Part shown: piece after piece, positions 28,067-37,075 of the stretch
How positions within the stretch are numbered: the first letter of the stretch is position 1
Layout: every line of letters begins with the position of its first letter
Assembly: GCA_964607755.1 (NCBI GenBank)
Contig: CAZSMC010000022.1
Span: 1 to 63,666 of the forward strand
Source of the DNA: CAZSMC01 sp964607755
GTDB taxonomy: Bacteria; Zhuqueibacterota; Zhuqueibacteria; Residuimicrobiales; Krinioviventaceae
Direction: 5' to 3'
Length of the DNA stretch: 63,666 bases
Position numbers and translations under genes: made by a program
Notes under the pieces: generated by a model
Seen by the model: only the letters and a program-made list of their open reading frames with translations
Database searches by the model: none
Told to the model about the DNA's origin: nothing

Positions 28067-29347
28067 TTAATCACGGGCGTAGCGTTGAATTTCGTAAATC
28101 GAAATCGGGTAGACCAGCCTAAAATCTCCAAAACCGGTATCATCGTAAAACTCAAATTGACGGTTTATAGAATAATACTGCCAAATTTGATATGGTTTTG
28201 AATTGGACGGATAATCATTGCGAATGATGTTATCCGGTGGGCCCAGAATAATGAAAAGCATGCCGCGGTCAGTACGCCAGCCTTCCCGTCCCATGACAGT
28301 AAAATGACGGTTCGCCAATTCAACACGAGTATAATATTGATCCATAGCCTCGTTAAAAGAATCTGCAGGCGTTGGATCGCGTTTTTTCCAAAATGCCTTA
28401 AAAACTTCTAGTTTTTTCTCTTTGGGAGCTTTTTTCAGTTTTTTCCACTCTTTGCCATTTGCCGTGTAATGCGCCTGCTTTATTGCGGTTTCGAGGTCTT
28501 CGGCATTGCGGGGCAAGCCTTGCCAACGGATATAAAACGGTTTGACGAGTTTGATCGTGTTATCATCGCTGGATACTTTTATCGTCAATTCATACTCGTC
28601 GTGATTCAGGCTATCAACTGGTAACTCGAATGTAAGCGCCGTGCGTTCACCTGTTAGGTTTGCTGAAAAGGCGTCTTTATACTCGGATGCACTGCCCTGG
28701 CCTTTTGCGCTGTAATTGACCTGAACATCTTTAACATTTCCATGATTATATATTTCAAAATATACATTTGACGGCGAACTCAGTCCTTTATATGGATTTG
28801 TCACATCGGGCAGAATGCTCCTGATCTGGTTATTTTCAAACTCGACTTTTCTGGCAAAAGAAAAGGCACCGGCGTTTAGCTGACCATCAGAAAAGTCATT
28901 CGCCTTGACCTCTGCTTCGGCCTGAAACTTTTCCTGACTTTGGATATCATTAAAAGTGAGACGGACATTATACTTTCCGGGTTTAACATCGAACACCTGG
29001 TTTGTCAGACTCACGTCACTCCGGCTATTGGTTCTCTGATAGCCGTCGACTCTTACGGTCTCTTCCCATATTTTGCCGTCTACCTGTTCCTTGCCGTCCA
29101 AAATAACGGTGGTCATTTCGTAGGTAGCTTCGAAACCGTCGGATATTTTGATGAAAAGCAATTCATCGTAAACTACCTCCGCCAGGATGGTCAACCGGCT
29201 CTGATCAAAATTCTCTGGCGGTGCACTGTTGATGATATCAAAATGAAACTTTGGCGATATTTGCTTGATCTTCATCTCTGCCTGACTAAAGAGACTGGCA
29301 GCAGATAAAATAGCTATTAAAATCATTAAAAATAATACTTTTCTCAT
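28067..29347 (-). CDS. GWxTD domain-containing secreted protein
   Basis: Start ATG at 29347 with AGGAG about 8 nt upstream, then a signal peptide (MRKVLFLMILIAILSAASLFSQ). The 426-residue protein has beta-rich N-terminal two thirds. Near residue 360 is the defining GWxTD motif as GREGWRTDRG, followed by MLFIILGPPDNI and QIWQYYS, the conserved end of this domain. GWxTD proteins are widespread in FCB and Acidobacteria genomes and have no established function. It is followed 27 bp downstream by the LD-carboxypeptidase. A second, longer GWxTD protein lies at 44364-46640. Confidence 0.85.
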   Translation of the reverse strand: MRKVLFLMILIAILSAASLFSQAEMKIKQISPKFHFDIINSAPPENFDQSRLTILAEVVYDELLFIKISDGFEATYEMTTVILDGKEQVDGKIWEETVRVDGYQRTNSRSDVSLTNQVFDVKPGKYNVRLTFNDIQSQEKFQAEAEVKANDFSDGQLNAGAFSFARKVEFENNQIRSILPDVTNPYKGLSSPSNVYFEIYNHGNVKDVQVNYSAKGQGSASEYKDAFSANLTGERTALTFELPVDSLNHDEYELTIKVSSDDNTIKLVKPFYIRWQGLPRNAEDLETAIKQAHYTANGKEWKKLKKAPKEKKLEVFKAFWKKRDPTPADSFNEAMDQYYTRVELANRHFTVMGREGWRTDRGMLFIILGPPDNIIRNDYPSNSKPYQIWQYYSINRQFEFYDDTGFGDFRLVYPISIYEIQRYARD

Positions 29348-29423
29348 ACACTGCTCCTCAAAGTTTTAACTTTAGCTCAATAATTTTAATGGAGCTAGAT
29401 GTTAAATGTTCCTCTAATTAAGC

Positions 29424-29448
29424 AAAAAGGCTGCTTTTCCATCGCAGC
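29424..29448 (-). terminator. Possible intrinsic terminator after rimO
   Basis: On the minus strand, GCTGC and GCAGC form a 5-bp stem around a 9-nt loop, followed by CTTTTTG. It lies 9 nt beyond the rimO stop. The stem is short, so the call is tentative. Confidence 0.4.
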
Positions 29449-29456
29449 ATAAAACA

Positions 29457-30746
29457 TTAACACTCGACAATCACCTGTGCTTCCAGATCGTACGTATCCG
29501 CGGCTGTAGCGATAACGTCGTAAAAATGACCTACTTTAACATCAGGAAAAAGCAATACCGTATTATCAATATCAGGTGCATCTCGTTGTGTTCTGGCTAT
29601 AGCAAGGTTATTTGATTCTTCGTATTCATCGACGATCACGGTGAACCGCTGTCCCACCATCTCCTCGTTATGCTGTAAAGAGATACCAGCGTGCAATTCC
29701 ATAATCTCTTGCTGACGTTCCACTTTGACCTCTGGCGGTACATCATCGTAAAATTCAAAGGCGCGAGTTCCTTCTTCATGGGAATAGGTAAAGGCACCCA
29801 ACCGGTCAAATTGGACGTCTTCCAGAAAAGACAGCAACTCCTTGAAATGGTCGTCAGTTTCACCGGGGAATCCGGTGATCACAGTTGTTCGAAGCGTCAC
29901 ATTATCGAGTTTTCGGCGTAATTTTTGGATGACATTGACAATATCCTGACGCGTTACTCTCCGGCCCATACGTTTTAAAACCGGCTCGGAAATGTGTTGA
30001 ATGGGCATATCCACATAATTGACCACCTTTTCCAGATCAGCCATAGTATCGATGAGTTGATCATTCCAATGAGCCGGATGGGTGTACATTAATCGAATCC
30101 AGCGGAAACCTGAAATTTCGTCAAGAGCGCACAGTAAATCGGATAACTGTTTGTTAGTTTTCAAGTCCTGGCCGTACATGGTGGAATCTTGCGCCACAAG
30201 AATGAGCTCGTTCGTACCACTTGCTGCGAGCTGTTGCGCTTCGTTTATAATGTCATCAAAAGGCCGACTCTTATATTTACCCTTGATCAGCGGAATAGCG
30301 CAATAGGAACAGCGATTGTTACAACCATCGGCAATTTGCAAGTAGGCGTAATGAGAAGGTGATAACTTTTTTCGAGAAACACAAGTAGCGTTCTGGTATG
30401 TCAGATAACGTAACAATTGCTGCTGCGTTTGAAATGCATCAGTAGACTGAAAAAAGTGGTTGACTTCGGGCAGTTCTGTTTTGAGAGTTTCTTTATAACG
30501 TTGCGGTAGGCATCCACTGACAAAGATTTTCAGATCTGGATTTTGCTGCCGATGAGCCACAGCTTTAAAAATTTCTCCGATTGATTCTTCTTTTGCATTT
30601 TTAATAAAGGCACATGTGTTAATCAAAACCGCATCTGCGTTATTGATCGAATCTGTCAGGGTACAATAAGCCTGTACACCTCCCAGAATATATTCGAGAT
30701 CAATTTGATTTTTGGGACATCCCAGGTTAACGTACGCTAATCTCAT
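29457..30746 (-). CDS. rimO: Ribosomal protein S12 methylthiotransferase RimO
   Basis: About 429 residues. The N-terminal UPF0004 domain starts AYVNLGCPKNQIDLE and carries the auxiliary-cluster cysteines in GCPKN, NTCAF and SGCLPQRY. The radical-SAM core has CNNRCSYCAIP (CxxxCxxC), followed by the conserved RPF region. A TRAM-type domain ends the protein (VGQRFTVIVDEYEESNN ...). The GCPKN and SGCLPQRY patterns separate RimO from MiaB and MtaB. It methylthiolates the conserved Asp of ribosomal protein S12. The start codon overlaps the ftsY stop by one base (TGATG), so translation is coupled. Confidence 0.93.
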   Translation of the reverse strand: MRLAYVNLGCPKNQIDLEYILGGVQAYCTLTDSINNADAVLINTCAFIKNAKEESIGEIFKAVAHRQQNPDLKIFVSGCLPQRYKETLKTELPEVNHFFQSTDAFQTQQQLLRYLTYQNATCVSRKKLSPSHYAYLQIADGCNNRCSYCAIPLIKGKYKSRPFDDIINEAQQLAASGTNELILVAQDSTMYGQDLKTNKQLSDLLCALDEISGFRWIRLMYTHPAHWNDQLIDTMADLEKVVNYVDMPIQHISEPVLKRMGRRVTRQDIVNVIQKLRRKLDNVTLRTTVITGFPGETDDHFKELLSFLEDVQFDRLGAFTYSHEEGTRAFEFYDDVPPEVKVERQQEIMELHAGISLQHNEEMVGQRFTVIVDEYEESNNLAIARTQRDAPDIDNTVLLFPDVKVGHFYDVIATAADTYDLEAQVIVEC

Positions 30747-31657
30747 CACTGAAACAGTGCCTCAACAAATGTTTTGGGATCAAATTCTGCCAGGTCATCG
30801 AGCCCCTCCCCGACTCCGACAAAGCGAACAGGAATGCCTAATTGCCGGGTGATCGTAAAGACAATACCGCCTTTGGCTGTGCCATCGAGTTTGGTTAATA
30901 TGATGCCAGACACATCAACCGAATCAGCAAATTTCCTGGCCTGAGCCAGGCCATTTTGACCAGTGGTAGCATCGATGACCAGAAAAACATCGTGAGGCGC
31001 TTCCGGTATTTGTTTTTGAATGACACGATGTATTTTTGCCAGCTCTGCCATCAAATTCGTACGCGTGTGCAGCCGGCCGGCTGTATCGACAATCAGAACG
31101 TCCATCTTTCGCGCTTGAGCAGCTTTCAGCGCATCAAAAGCGACTGCGCCGGGGTCAGCGCCCATTTGGGTGTGAATGATATCTGCTTTTGCCCGTTCTG
31201 CCCAGATATTTAGCTGGTCAACAGCGGCAGCGCGAAATGTGTCCGCCGCTGCCAGCATCACTTTTTGTCCCTCTGAACGATATCGATGCGCCAGCTTGCC
31301 AATTGTTGTCGTTTTACCGACGCCATTTATGCCAACAATGCTGATGACATACGGTTTTTCCCGCACGCGCGAAGAAAGCGCTCCGTCTTGATCCAGCACA
31401 TAGACCAGTTCATCTTTTAAGAGCTCTATGACGTCTTTTGCCGCAATTGTTTTAATTTTATTGGCCTGATCACGGATGTCATCAATAATTCGTTCTGCGG
31501 TATCAACTCCCACGTCGCTTGAGATAAGCAGTTCTTCCAATTCTTCGAGAACGTACTCATCGATATTTTTACCAGAGACCACACTCGCAATCCGGTCGAT
31601 TAATCCACTTTTTGTTTTTGCGAGTCCTTTTGATAATTTTGAAAAACTTTTCAGCAC
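30746..31657 (-). CDS. ftsY: Signal recognition particle receptor FtsY
   Basis: 303 residues from a GTG start with GAGG about 10 nt upstream. The short N-domain has no acidic A-domain, as in many FCB FtsY proteins. The GTPase NG domain has the P-loop GINGVGKTTTIGKLA, DTFRAAAVDQL, DTAGR and TKLDGTAKGG, all diagnostic of SRP GTPases, plus the closing VGVGEGLDDLAEFD. It docks SRP-ribosome complexes at the membrane for co-translational insertion. It sits between the CDP-alcohol phosphatidyltransferase (16 bp upstream) and rimO. Confidence 0.96.
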   Translation of the reverse strand: MLKSFSKLSKGLAKTKSGLIDRIASVVSGKNIDEYVLEELEELLISSDVGVDTAERIIDDIRDQANKIKTIAAKDVIELLKDELVYVLDQDGALSSRVREKPYVISIVGINGVGKTTTIGKLAHRYRSEGQKVMLAAADTFRAAAVDQLNIWAERAKADIIHTQMGADPGAVAFDALKAAQARKMDVLIVDTAGRLHTRTNLMAELAKIHRVIQKQIPEAPHDVFLVIDATTGQNGLAQARKFADSVDVSGIILTKLDGTAKGGIVFTITRQLGIPVRFVGVGEGLDDLAEFDPKTFVEALFQ

Positions 31658-31673
31658 GACTGCTGCCTCGTCC

Positions 31674-32264
31674 TCATTTATTATCCGAATTCAACTGAAA
31701 TTTTTTATGAAACAATGTACGATGCGTCCAAAAATAATCCACCAGTGTCGCTGGAATTAGAATCAAGGTGAAATAAAACAACACCCACTTTATCACAGGC
31801 ACGTCAAGAGTAAAAGTCAGAATGACAAAAACCAGCACCAATGCTGTCCATTTTCCCAGCCAATTGGATTCTACAACCAGCTTTTGTTTGGAAATAACAA
31901 AAAGACCGGCTAATAAAAGCAAGAGGTCGCGACCAATCACAACACCAACATACCAGTATGGCAAATCTTTATGCATAGCCAGCACAATCACGACGGTAGC
32001 AACAGAAATTTTGTCGATTAAAGGATCTATCAACCGGCCAAGGTTTGACTTTTGATGAAAATGCCGGGCAATGCGACCGTCGAAAAAGTCGGTTAAACCC
32101 GACAGCACCATAAATAAAAGCGCATAGAGATCTCCGCTTCGGGTATCCTTGCTCAAAAAATAAACAATGAACGGAAGAAAAACTAATCTCGCAAATGAGA
32201 GTAGGTTTGGCACGGTAACGATATTTTCATCTTCTTTGATCAACTTTACAATCGTCTCTTTCAT
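31674..32264 (-). CDS. CDP-alcohol phosphatidyltransferase family protein (PgsA-like)
   Basis: 196 residues, polytopic membrane protein. The family motif is complete: DFFDGRIARHFHQKSN, then LGRLIDPLIDK, matching DG..AR.....G...D...D with the metal-binding Asp residues. The N-terminal VPNLLSFARLVFLPFIVY is typical of phosphatidylglycerophosphate synthases. It should transfer a phosphatidyl group from CDP-diacylglycerol (or a CDP-ether lipid) to an alcohol such as glycerol-3-phosphate or inositol phosphate. It is directly downstream of a geranylgeranyl-reductase-like gene with a 12-bp gap, so the lipid used may not be a standard diacylglycerol. Confidence 0.85.
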   Translation of the reverse strand: MKETIVKLIKEDENIVTVPNLLSFARLVFLPFIVYFLSKDTRSGDLYALLFMVLSGLTDFFDGRIARHFHQKSNLGRLIDPLIDKISVATVVIVLAMHKDLPYWYVGVVIGRDLLLLLAGLFVISKQKLVVESNWLGKWTALVLVFVILTFTLDVPVIKWVLFYFTLILIPATLVDYFWTHRTLFHKKFQLNSDNK

Positions 32265-32276
32265 TTGGTTGTTTTC

Positions 32277-33446
32277 CTAAGAAAAGACTTTTAATGCCTG
32301 CATAATAAGAGAAGGCTTTTTAACCAGAGCAGCCCGAAAGAGCATGAGCAATGTTCGCTTTTCTTTATTTATTTTTAACGCTTTTTCTGCAATTTCGTCC
32401 AGTTCCGGATCTGTCAAGTTATACACATAATTTTTTAAATTGTAACACATTTTATGATTCCGGCCTTCTTTTTTATGCCAGAGTTGACCGTACTCGGCAA
32501 GACGTTTGGCAGATACGTCTTTTTCCTTGATGGCTTTGCCGGCAACCTGGCCCGCCAGCATTCCGGCGTACATGCCGCTTGAAATACCTCCGCCGCTGAT
32601 AGGATTAGCCTGATGAGCGGCATCGCCGACGAGCATCAAACCATCAGCAAAGATTTTATCAAGCGTCTTGTCACATGGCACTCCGCCAGCAACGGTTGTC
32701 AACCGGGAAGCGTTGGGAAAATCTGTTTGCAGAAACTCTTGCAAGTAATCGACAGGTGATTTTTCGCTAGCCATTTTCCCGGAAATTCCGAGCCCCACAT
32801 TAGCCAAACCGTTTCCTTTTGGAAAAGCCCACAAATAGCCCTGCGGCGCCCGGCTGGCAGAAAAATAAAGATGTATGTTCTCTTTTCTTATATTCACATT
32901 ACTGGCGGTAACCTGAACGCAGGTTTCCATATCAGACAATTTGCAGCGGGTTGTCAATCCTGCCCATGTGCCAATGCGTGATTCCACGCCATCGGCACCA
33001 ATAACAATATCTGCATAAACATCGTAACTCTCATGCAAGTAGTTCATTTTAACGCCAATAACCTGCTGGTCTTTTTTTATCACATCATACACATGAGCTT
33101 TTGTCAGGATGCAAGCGCCCTGGGAGGCTGCCTCCCGGGCTAAATCGAAATCGAATATTTTTCGATCGAGAATGTACCCGGTTTCAGTATGCAGTTCAAC
33201 CTGATTACCGTTCGGCGCATGAAAAATCACACCATTTGTTTCATTGGCTATCCAGCGGTCTTTGATTTCTTTTACAGAAGCTAACAGTCCTTTTCGGCTT
33301 ACTCCCTCGGCGCAACGAACCGGTATACCGATATCACGGTCTTTTTCCAGCAACAGCACAGAAGCACCTGATGCAGCGGCATAACGGGCGGCGGTGCTCC
33401 CGGCTGGTCCGGCGCCCACTATAATTATATCATACCGATTCCGCAT
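32277..33446 (-). CDS. Geranylgeranyl reductase-family FAD oxidoreductase
   Basis: 389 residues. The N-terminal dinucleotide site is DIIIVGAGPAGSTAARYAA, and RCAEGVSRKGLL follows. The substrate-side FAD motif is GLMLVGDAAHQANPISGGGI. IGADGVESRIGTWAG is the GxGxxG-linked DG motif of the PHBH fold. These features fit the GGR branch, which hydrogenates isoprenoid chains of archaeal lipids, chlorophyll side chains or menaquinone. The ATG overlaps the end of the ferredoxin gene by 17 bp, with GGAGGTG 5-6 nt upstream, so the ferredoxin probably supplies electrons. UbiA lies just upstream and a CDP-alcohol transferase just downstream. Confidence 0.88.
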   Translation of the reverse strand: MRNRYDIIIVGAGPAGSTAARYAAASGASVLLLEKDRDIGIPVRCAEGVSRKGLLASVKEIKDRWIANETNGVIFHAPNGNQVELHTETGYILDRKIFDFDLAREAASQGACILTKAHVYDVIKKDQQVIGVKMNYLHESYDVYADIVIGADGVESRIGTWAGLTTRCKLSDMETCVQVTASNVNIRKENIHLYFSASRAPQGYLWAFPKGNGLANVGLGISGKMASEKSPVDYLQEFLQTDFPNASRLTTVAGGVPCDKTLDKIFADGLMLVGDAAHQANPISGGGISSGMYAGMLAGQVAGKAIKEKDVSAKRLAEYGQLWHKKEGRNHKMCYNLKNYVYNLTDPELDEIAEKALKINKEKRTLLMLFRAALVKKPSLIMQALKVFS

Positions 33447-33621
33447 GCACCACCTCCAAAGCCTTTACAGGACAAACATATACGCAGTTCAAGCACATTG
33501 TGCATCGTTTTTCATCGATTGCAAGTTCTGTTTCTGATAATGCAATGGCATCTGTCGGACAAACAGCAACGCATGCACCACATAGATCGCATAGAAATCG
33601 TTTTTTAAGAATAGCATCCAT
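33430..33621 (-). CDS. Small 2x[4Fe-4S] ferredoxin
   Basis: About 63 residues. It has two CxxCxxCxxxCP motifs, CDLCGACVAVCP and CTMCLNCVYVCP, which bind two [4Fe-4S] clusters in a bacterial-type ferredoxin. An ATG at 33621 or an upstream TTG at 33627 can start it. It overlaps the GGR gene by 17 bp, an arrangement that suggests it is the dedicated electron donor for that reductase. Low-potential ferredoxin donors are known for archaeal GGR enzymes, but whether that holds here is inference. Confidence 0.92.
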   Translation of the reverse strand: MDAILKKRFLCDLCGACVAVCPTDAIALSETELAIDEKRCTMCLNCVYVCPVKALEVVHAESV

Positions 33622-33651
33622 AGTCAAAATCCCGGAAGAAGAGTTAATAGG

Positions 33652-34611
33652 CTATATACCACTTAGAGTTGGATATTTAAAATTGAAACGTTTGCTATAA
33701 TAATACCGTGATGAAACAAAAACAATTCCTAAAAATATTAAAAAAAATGGATAAAAAAAACATAAAGACAGAGCAAAAACCGTGATGCCTACTTTACACG
33801 TTTTAAATGCAAAGACAATCGTTTGGTGAGATATCAACCGTATCCATAACGGCAGGTACAGTAAACCGACCAGAAGCATGAACTGATTTTGCTGGATTAG
33901 GCTGACGAGCAGCGTCAATGCAAAAAATAATAATCCCGCCCGCATGGTAGTTTGTTTGCCATAACGAACGGCAAATGTGATTTTTTTGCTTGCCCTGTCA
34001 CCGGCTATGTCCGGCAACAAGGTCAGAAAATATAATCCTGTATTATAAAAAACAAAAGGCAATGAAGCTACTAAAAGATCAATCAGCTTTGCGTTGCCCA
34101 GCAGCCAGCCCGATGCAAATGCCAGCCACCCCATCAACATGTTTGCTCCCACACCCCATAATGGTCTGTTTTTTAATTCAAAAGGATAAAAATTATAGAA
34201 AAAAGCGGTAAGAATATTGAAAAAGAGAACGGTGAAAAAAACATAAATATTTATAAAAAAGGAAACACCTAAAGAAACAGCAATGAGCAAAACAGCCTGC
34301 ACAAATCCGGAACGGATGGAAACATATTGATTTCCGATTAAAAAGAGTTTGTTATTTTCGTTATCACTATGAATGTCACAAATTTGATTGAGCACAAAGC
34401 TGCCACCCATGGCGCATGCAAACGCCAGCAGAGTCATGCAAAGTAAAGGATTCCAAAGAACAGGCTCATTATTTTGATGGTAAAACACAGCAACAATAGA
34501 ATTGTTTTGCGTTACTGCGGCATATCCGGATAGAAGCGTTGCCCAGCCCGGGATAAACAAAACCGGACGCATCAAAAAAATATGATCAAAAACCTTCAGC
34601 AGTTTATTCAT
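33652..34611 (-). CDS. UbiA-family prenyltransferase
   Basis: About 319 residues with roughly nine membrane helices. Asp-rich motif 1 is NQICDIHSDNENN, and motif 2 is DIAGDRASKKITFAVRYGK. Both are needed to bind prenyl diphosphate through Mg2+. The ATG at 34611 overlaps the purF stop by 8 bp. UbiA proteins attach isoprenoid chains to acceptors such as 1,4-dihydroxy-2-naphthoate, homogentisate, geranylgeranylglyceryl phosphate or protoheme. With a GGR and ferredoxin next to it, a role in a saturated isoprenoid lipid or quinone is plausible. The acceptor cannot be decided by eye. Confidence 0.88.
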   Translation of the reverse strand: MNKLLKVFDHIFLMRPVLFIPGWATLLSGYAAVTQNNSIVAVFYHQNNEPVLWNPLLCMTLLAFACAMGGSFVLNQICDIHSDNENNKLFLIGNQYVSIRSGFVQAVLLIAVSLGVSFFINIYVFFTVLFFNILTAFFYNFYPFELKNRPLWGVGANMLMGWLAFASGWLLGNAKLIDLLVASLPFVFYNTGLYFLTLLPDIAGDRASKKITFAVRYGKQTTMRAGLLFFALTLLVSLIQQNQFMLLVGLLYLPLWIRLISHQTIVFAFKTCKVGITVFALSLCFFYPFFLIFLGIVFVSSRYYYSKRFNFKYPTLSGI

Positions 34612-36031
34612 GCTGATGTTTACTGATCTTTTTCTCCACGGGTATCGGATACTCACCGGTAAAACAGGCTGTACAGTAACCGCCGTTTTCGGTTGGTACC
34701 GAGTCCAACAGCGCTTCCACGGACAAATAATTCAGACTATCACAACCAAGATAATCGCGAATCTCTTCCACAGATTTTTTATTGGCAATCAACTGGTCTT
34801 TTTCAGGAAAGTCCATACCGTAAAAGCAAGGCGATGTGATTGGCGGCGAGCTGACGCGGACGTGCACTTCTTTGGCACCAGCTTTACGGATGAGCTTGAC
34901 AAGTTGTTTGAGGGTGGTGCCGCGCACAATTGAATCCTCGACAACCACGACGCGTCTGTTTTCCAGAATGCCACGAACTGGATTGAATTTCACCCGTACG
35001 CCGAAATCTCGCATATCTTGTTCCGGACTGATAAAAGTCCGGCCGACATAATGATTGCGGATGAGGCCGAGTTCAAACTTGAGGTCTGATCGACGCGAAT
35101 AACCAACCGCTGCTGTGTTGCTAGAGTCTGGGACAGAAATAACAATATCGGCGTCTGCCGGACTTTCCAGTGCCAGATTCTTGCCTAACTTTCGCCGCAC
35201 CTTGTCAACGTTTTCATTAAAAATCCGGCTGTCCGGTCGGGAAAAATAAATGAACTCAAAAATACATTTGTGCGTTTTTGTTGATTCCCCAATCCTGTGA
35301 CTGGTTATACCCTTCTGATTGATTTCCACAAGCTCGCCAGGTTCTACATCACGAACATAATTTGTCTTGAGCAAATCAAGAGCGCACGTTTCGGAAACAA
35401 CAAAGTAAGCCCCGTTTTTTTCGCCGATACAAAGCGGTCTCACGCCATGCGGATCTCGAGTTGCATAAACACTTTCCCGGGTCATCAAGGTAATCGAAAA
35501 AGCGCCGCTTATCTGCTGAAGGGCTTCAATGATTTGTCTGGTCATGATCTGCGCTTTGGATTTGGCTATCAGGTGAGCTAAAACTTCTGTATCAGTGGTG
35601 GTCTGGAAAATAGAGCCGTCTTTTTCCAGTTTTCGTCTCAGAAAACCGGAATTTGTAAAATTACCATTGTGACTTATTGCCAGCGGCCCATCTTTGGTGC
35701 TGGCCAGTAGCGGCTGCGCGTTCAAAATATTTGTAGAGCCTGTAGTGGAATAACGGTTGTGTCCCACGGCCATCGATCCTTGTAACCGGTCAAAAATATT
35801 CTTATCGACAAAGGCATCAGCTACCAGTCCCTGAGCTACATGTTTATGCATATGCTTGCCATCATGGCTAACTATACCGGCGCTTTCCTGGCCCCGGTGT
35901 TGCAAAGAATATAACGCTAAATAAGACAAATACGCAGCCTGTGGATCGCCATAAACAGCGACAACCCCGCAATTTGATTCGGGTTTATCCAAAGTTTTTA
36001 GGCAGCTATTATTTTTATTTTGTTGATGCAT
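34604..36031 (-). CDS. purF: Amidophosphoribosyltransferase PurF
   Basis: 475 residues. A 21-residue propeptide-like lead precedes CGVVAVYGD, whose Cys is the glutaminase nucleophile after processing. HRGQESAGI and the PRPP loop VVVVEDSIVRGTT are present. Four cysteines likely to bind the [4Fe-4S] cluster of the Bacillus-type enzyme are seen: HKCIFEF, SPCFYG and CTACFTG. It makes phosphoribosylamine in the first committed step of purine synthesis. Its start lies inside the end of the upstream YfiM-like gene (17-bp overlap) and its stop overlaps the UbiA start. Confidence 0.96.
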   Translation of the reverse strand: MHQQNKNNSCLKTLDKPESNCGVVAVYGDPQAAYLSYLALYSLQHRGQESAGIVSHDGKHMHKHVAQGLVADAFVDKNIFDRLQGSMAVGHNRYSTTGSTNILNAQPLLASTKDGPLAISHNGNFTNSGFLRRKLEKDGSIFQTTTDTEVLAHLIAKSKAQIMTRQIIEALQQISGAFSITLMTRESVYATRDPHGVRPLCIGEKNGAYFVVSETCALDLLKTNYVRDVEPGELVEINQKGITSHRIGESTKTHKCIFEFIYFSRPDSRIFNENVDKVRRKLGKNLALESPADADIVISVPDSSNTAAVGYSRRSDLKFELGLIRNHYVGRTFISPEQDMRDFGVRVKFNPVRGILENRRVVVVEDSIVRGTTLKQLVKLIRKAGAKEVHVRVSSPPITSPCFYGMDFPEKDQLIANKKSVEEIRDYLGCDSLNYLSVEALLDSVPTENGGYCTACFTGEYPIPVEKKISKHQHE

Positions 36032-36407
36032 TTATTAACACTATTCCAAGAGTTATTCCAACTAGATCTGCGACAATATCTTTCACACTCGCGTGCCCGC
36101 CGCGACCATATTTATCATAAGCTTCTTTTGCCAGTCCCAGAGATAAAGAAAACCCGACAGCTATTTGTTGCGAGGCATGTTGAGATTGATTCAGTTCCTG
36201 TTTTGCTGAATAATAACCGAATCCTGTCAAAAAAGCACTTGCCATTAAATGGTGCGCCTTGTCCGGGGCAAACCATTTATCCGTTACAGAAGGCGTGTCG
36301 CTTTTGACTAACGTATCCGGCAAAGTGAGTTCCCATGTTGTTTCGGCAGGGACAGGCTGCACAGCAGATATGAACAGAACAGAAATGAACAGAACAAATC
36401 GACCCAT
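36015..36407 (-). CDS. YfiM/DUF2279-like periplasmic protein
   Basis: About 130 residues. A signal peptide (MGRFVLFISVLFISAVQPVPA) starts at an ATG 2 nt after the upstream HD-gene stop. The mature part has DKAHHLMASAFLTGFGYYSAK, a hydrophobic GFSLSLGLAKEAYDKYG and SVKDIVADLVGITLGI. The DKxxH ... KExYD ... DxxAxxxG pattern is that of YfiM/DUF2279. No function is established. It overlaps purF by 17 bp and probably belongs to the same transcript. Confidence 0.72.
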   Translation of the reverse strand: MGRFVLFISVLFISAVQPVPAETTWELTLPDTLVKSDTPSVTDKWFAPDKAHHLMASAFLTGFGYYSAKQELNQSQHASQQIAVGFSLSLGLAKEAYDKYGRGGHASVKDIVADLVGITLGIVLINASTK

Positions 36408-36408
36408 A

Positions 36409-36954
36409 TTACAGTCCGAGATCATCACTGATACGTTGCATACCTTTAAGCGCCAAACTTGTGAATTCTTCGAGAGAGAGACCAAACTCCTCACAGGTGC
36501 GAATTTGATCCCGGTCAGCGCCTTTGGCAAAACTTTTTTCTTTAAAACGCCTTAAAACGAAATCAGGTGTCACAGATTCCAGCTTTTTATCCGGATGCAT
36601 CAGAGTTGCAGCCACAACAAGCCCGGTTATCGGATCTGCAGCATAAAGAGCTTTATCGAGCAGCGATTCGCACGCAACAATGTTATTGTGACATTTAATC
36701 GCATGAACGACATCTTCCGGCACATCGTAATCCTGCAAAATTTCTTCAGTGACCAGCGTATGTCTTTCCGGCGTTTTTGCTGTTTCTTCGTAATCCAGGT
36801 CGTGAAGCAGCCCGGTGAGCCCCCATTTTTCAATGTCTTTATCAAAGTGACCGGCTAACTCACGCATAACCGCCTCGACAGCAAGTACATGTTTAAACAG
36901 ATTTTTGTTAGAGAAACGTGGTTTTACCAAACTATAAGCTTGTTCGCGTGTCAT
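36409..36954 (-). CDS. HD-domain metal-dependent phosphohydrolase
   Basis: The ATG at 36954 starts MTREQAYSLVKP. An HD fold is visible: KHVLAVEAVMRELA, GLLHDLDYEET (the HD dyad), ERHTLVTEEIL and HAIKCHN. About 181 residues, a typical length for small HDIG-type hydrolases that act on nucleotides. A longer frame reaches back to 37110 but its N-terminal part looks like non-coding sequence. It precedes the YfiM-like gene by 1 bp and lies 121 bp downstream of the Na+ symporter gene. Substrate unknown. Confidence 0.82.
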   Translation of the reverse strand: MTREQAYSLVKPRFSNKNLFKHVLAVEAVMRELAGHFDKDIEKWGLTGLLHDLDYEETAKTPERHTLVTEEILQDYDVPEDVVHAIKCHNNIVACESLLDKALYAADPITGLVVAATLMHPDKKLESVTPDFVLRRFKEKSFAKGADRDQIRTCEEFGLSLEEFTSLALKGMQRISDDLGL

Positions 36955-37075
36955 TCGCACACCGTTATGTTTAATGAAGTACTGTAAGAGAATCGTTTTA
37001 ATTATTTTACAGATTAGAACTTGTACGTCTGGTCTATTCTTGTTCCGCAAAAGTGTAGGTCCTTGAACGTTTGAC

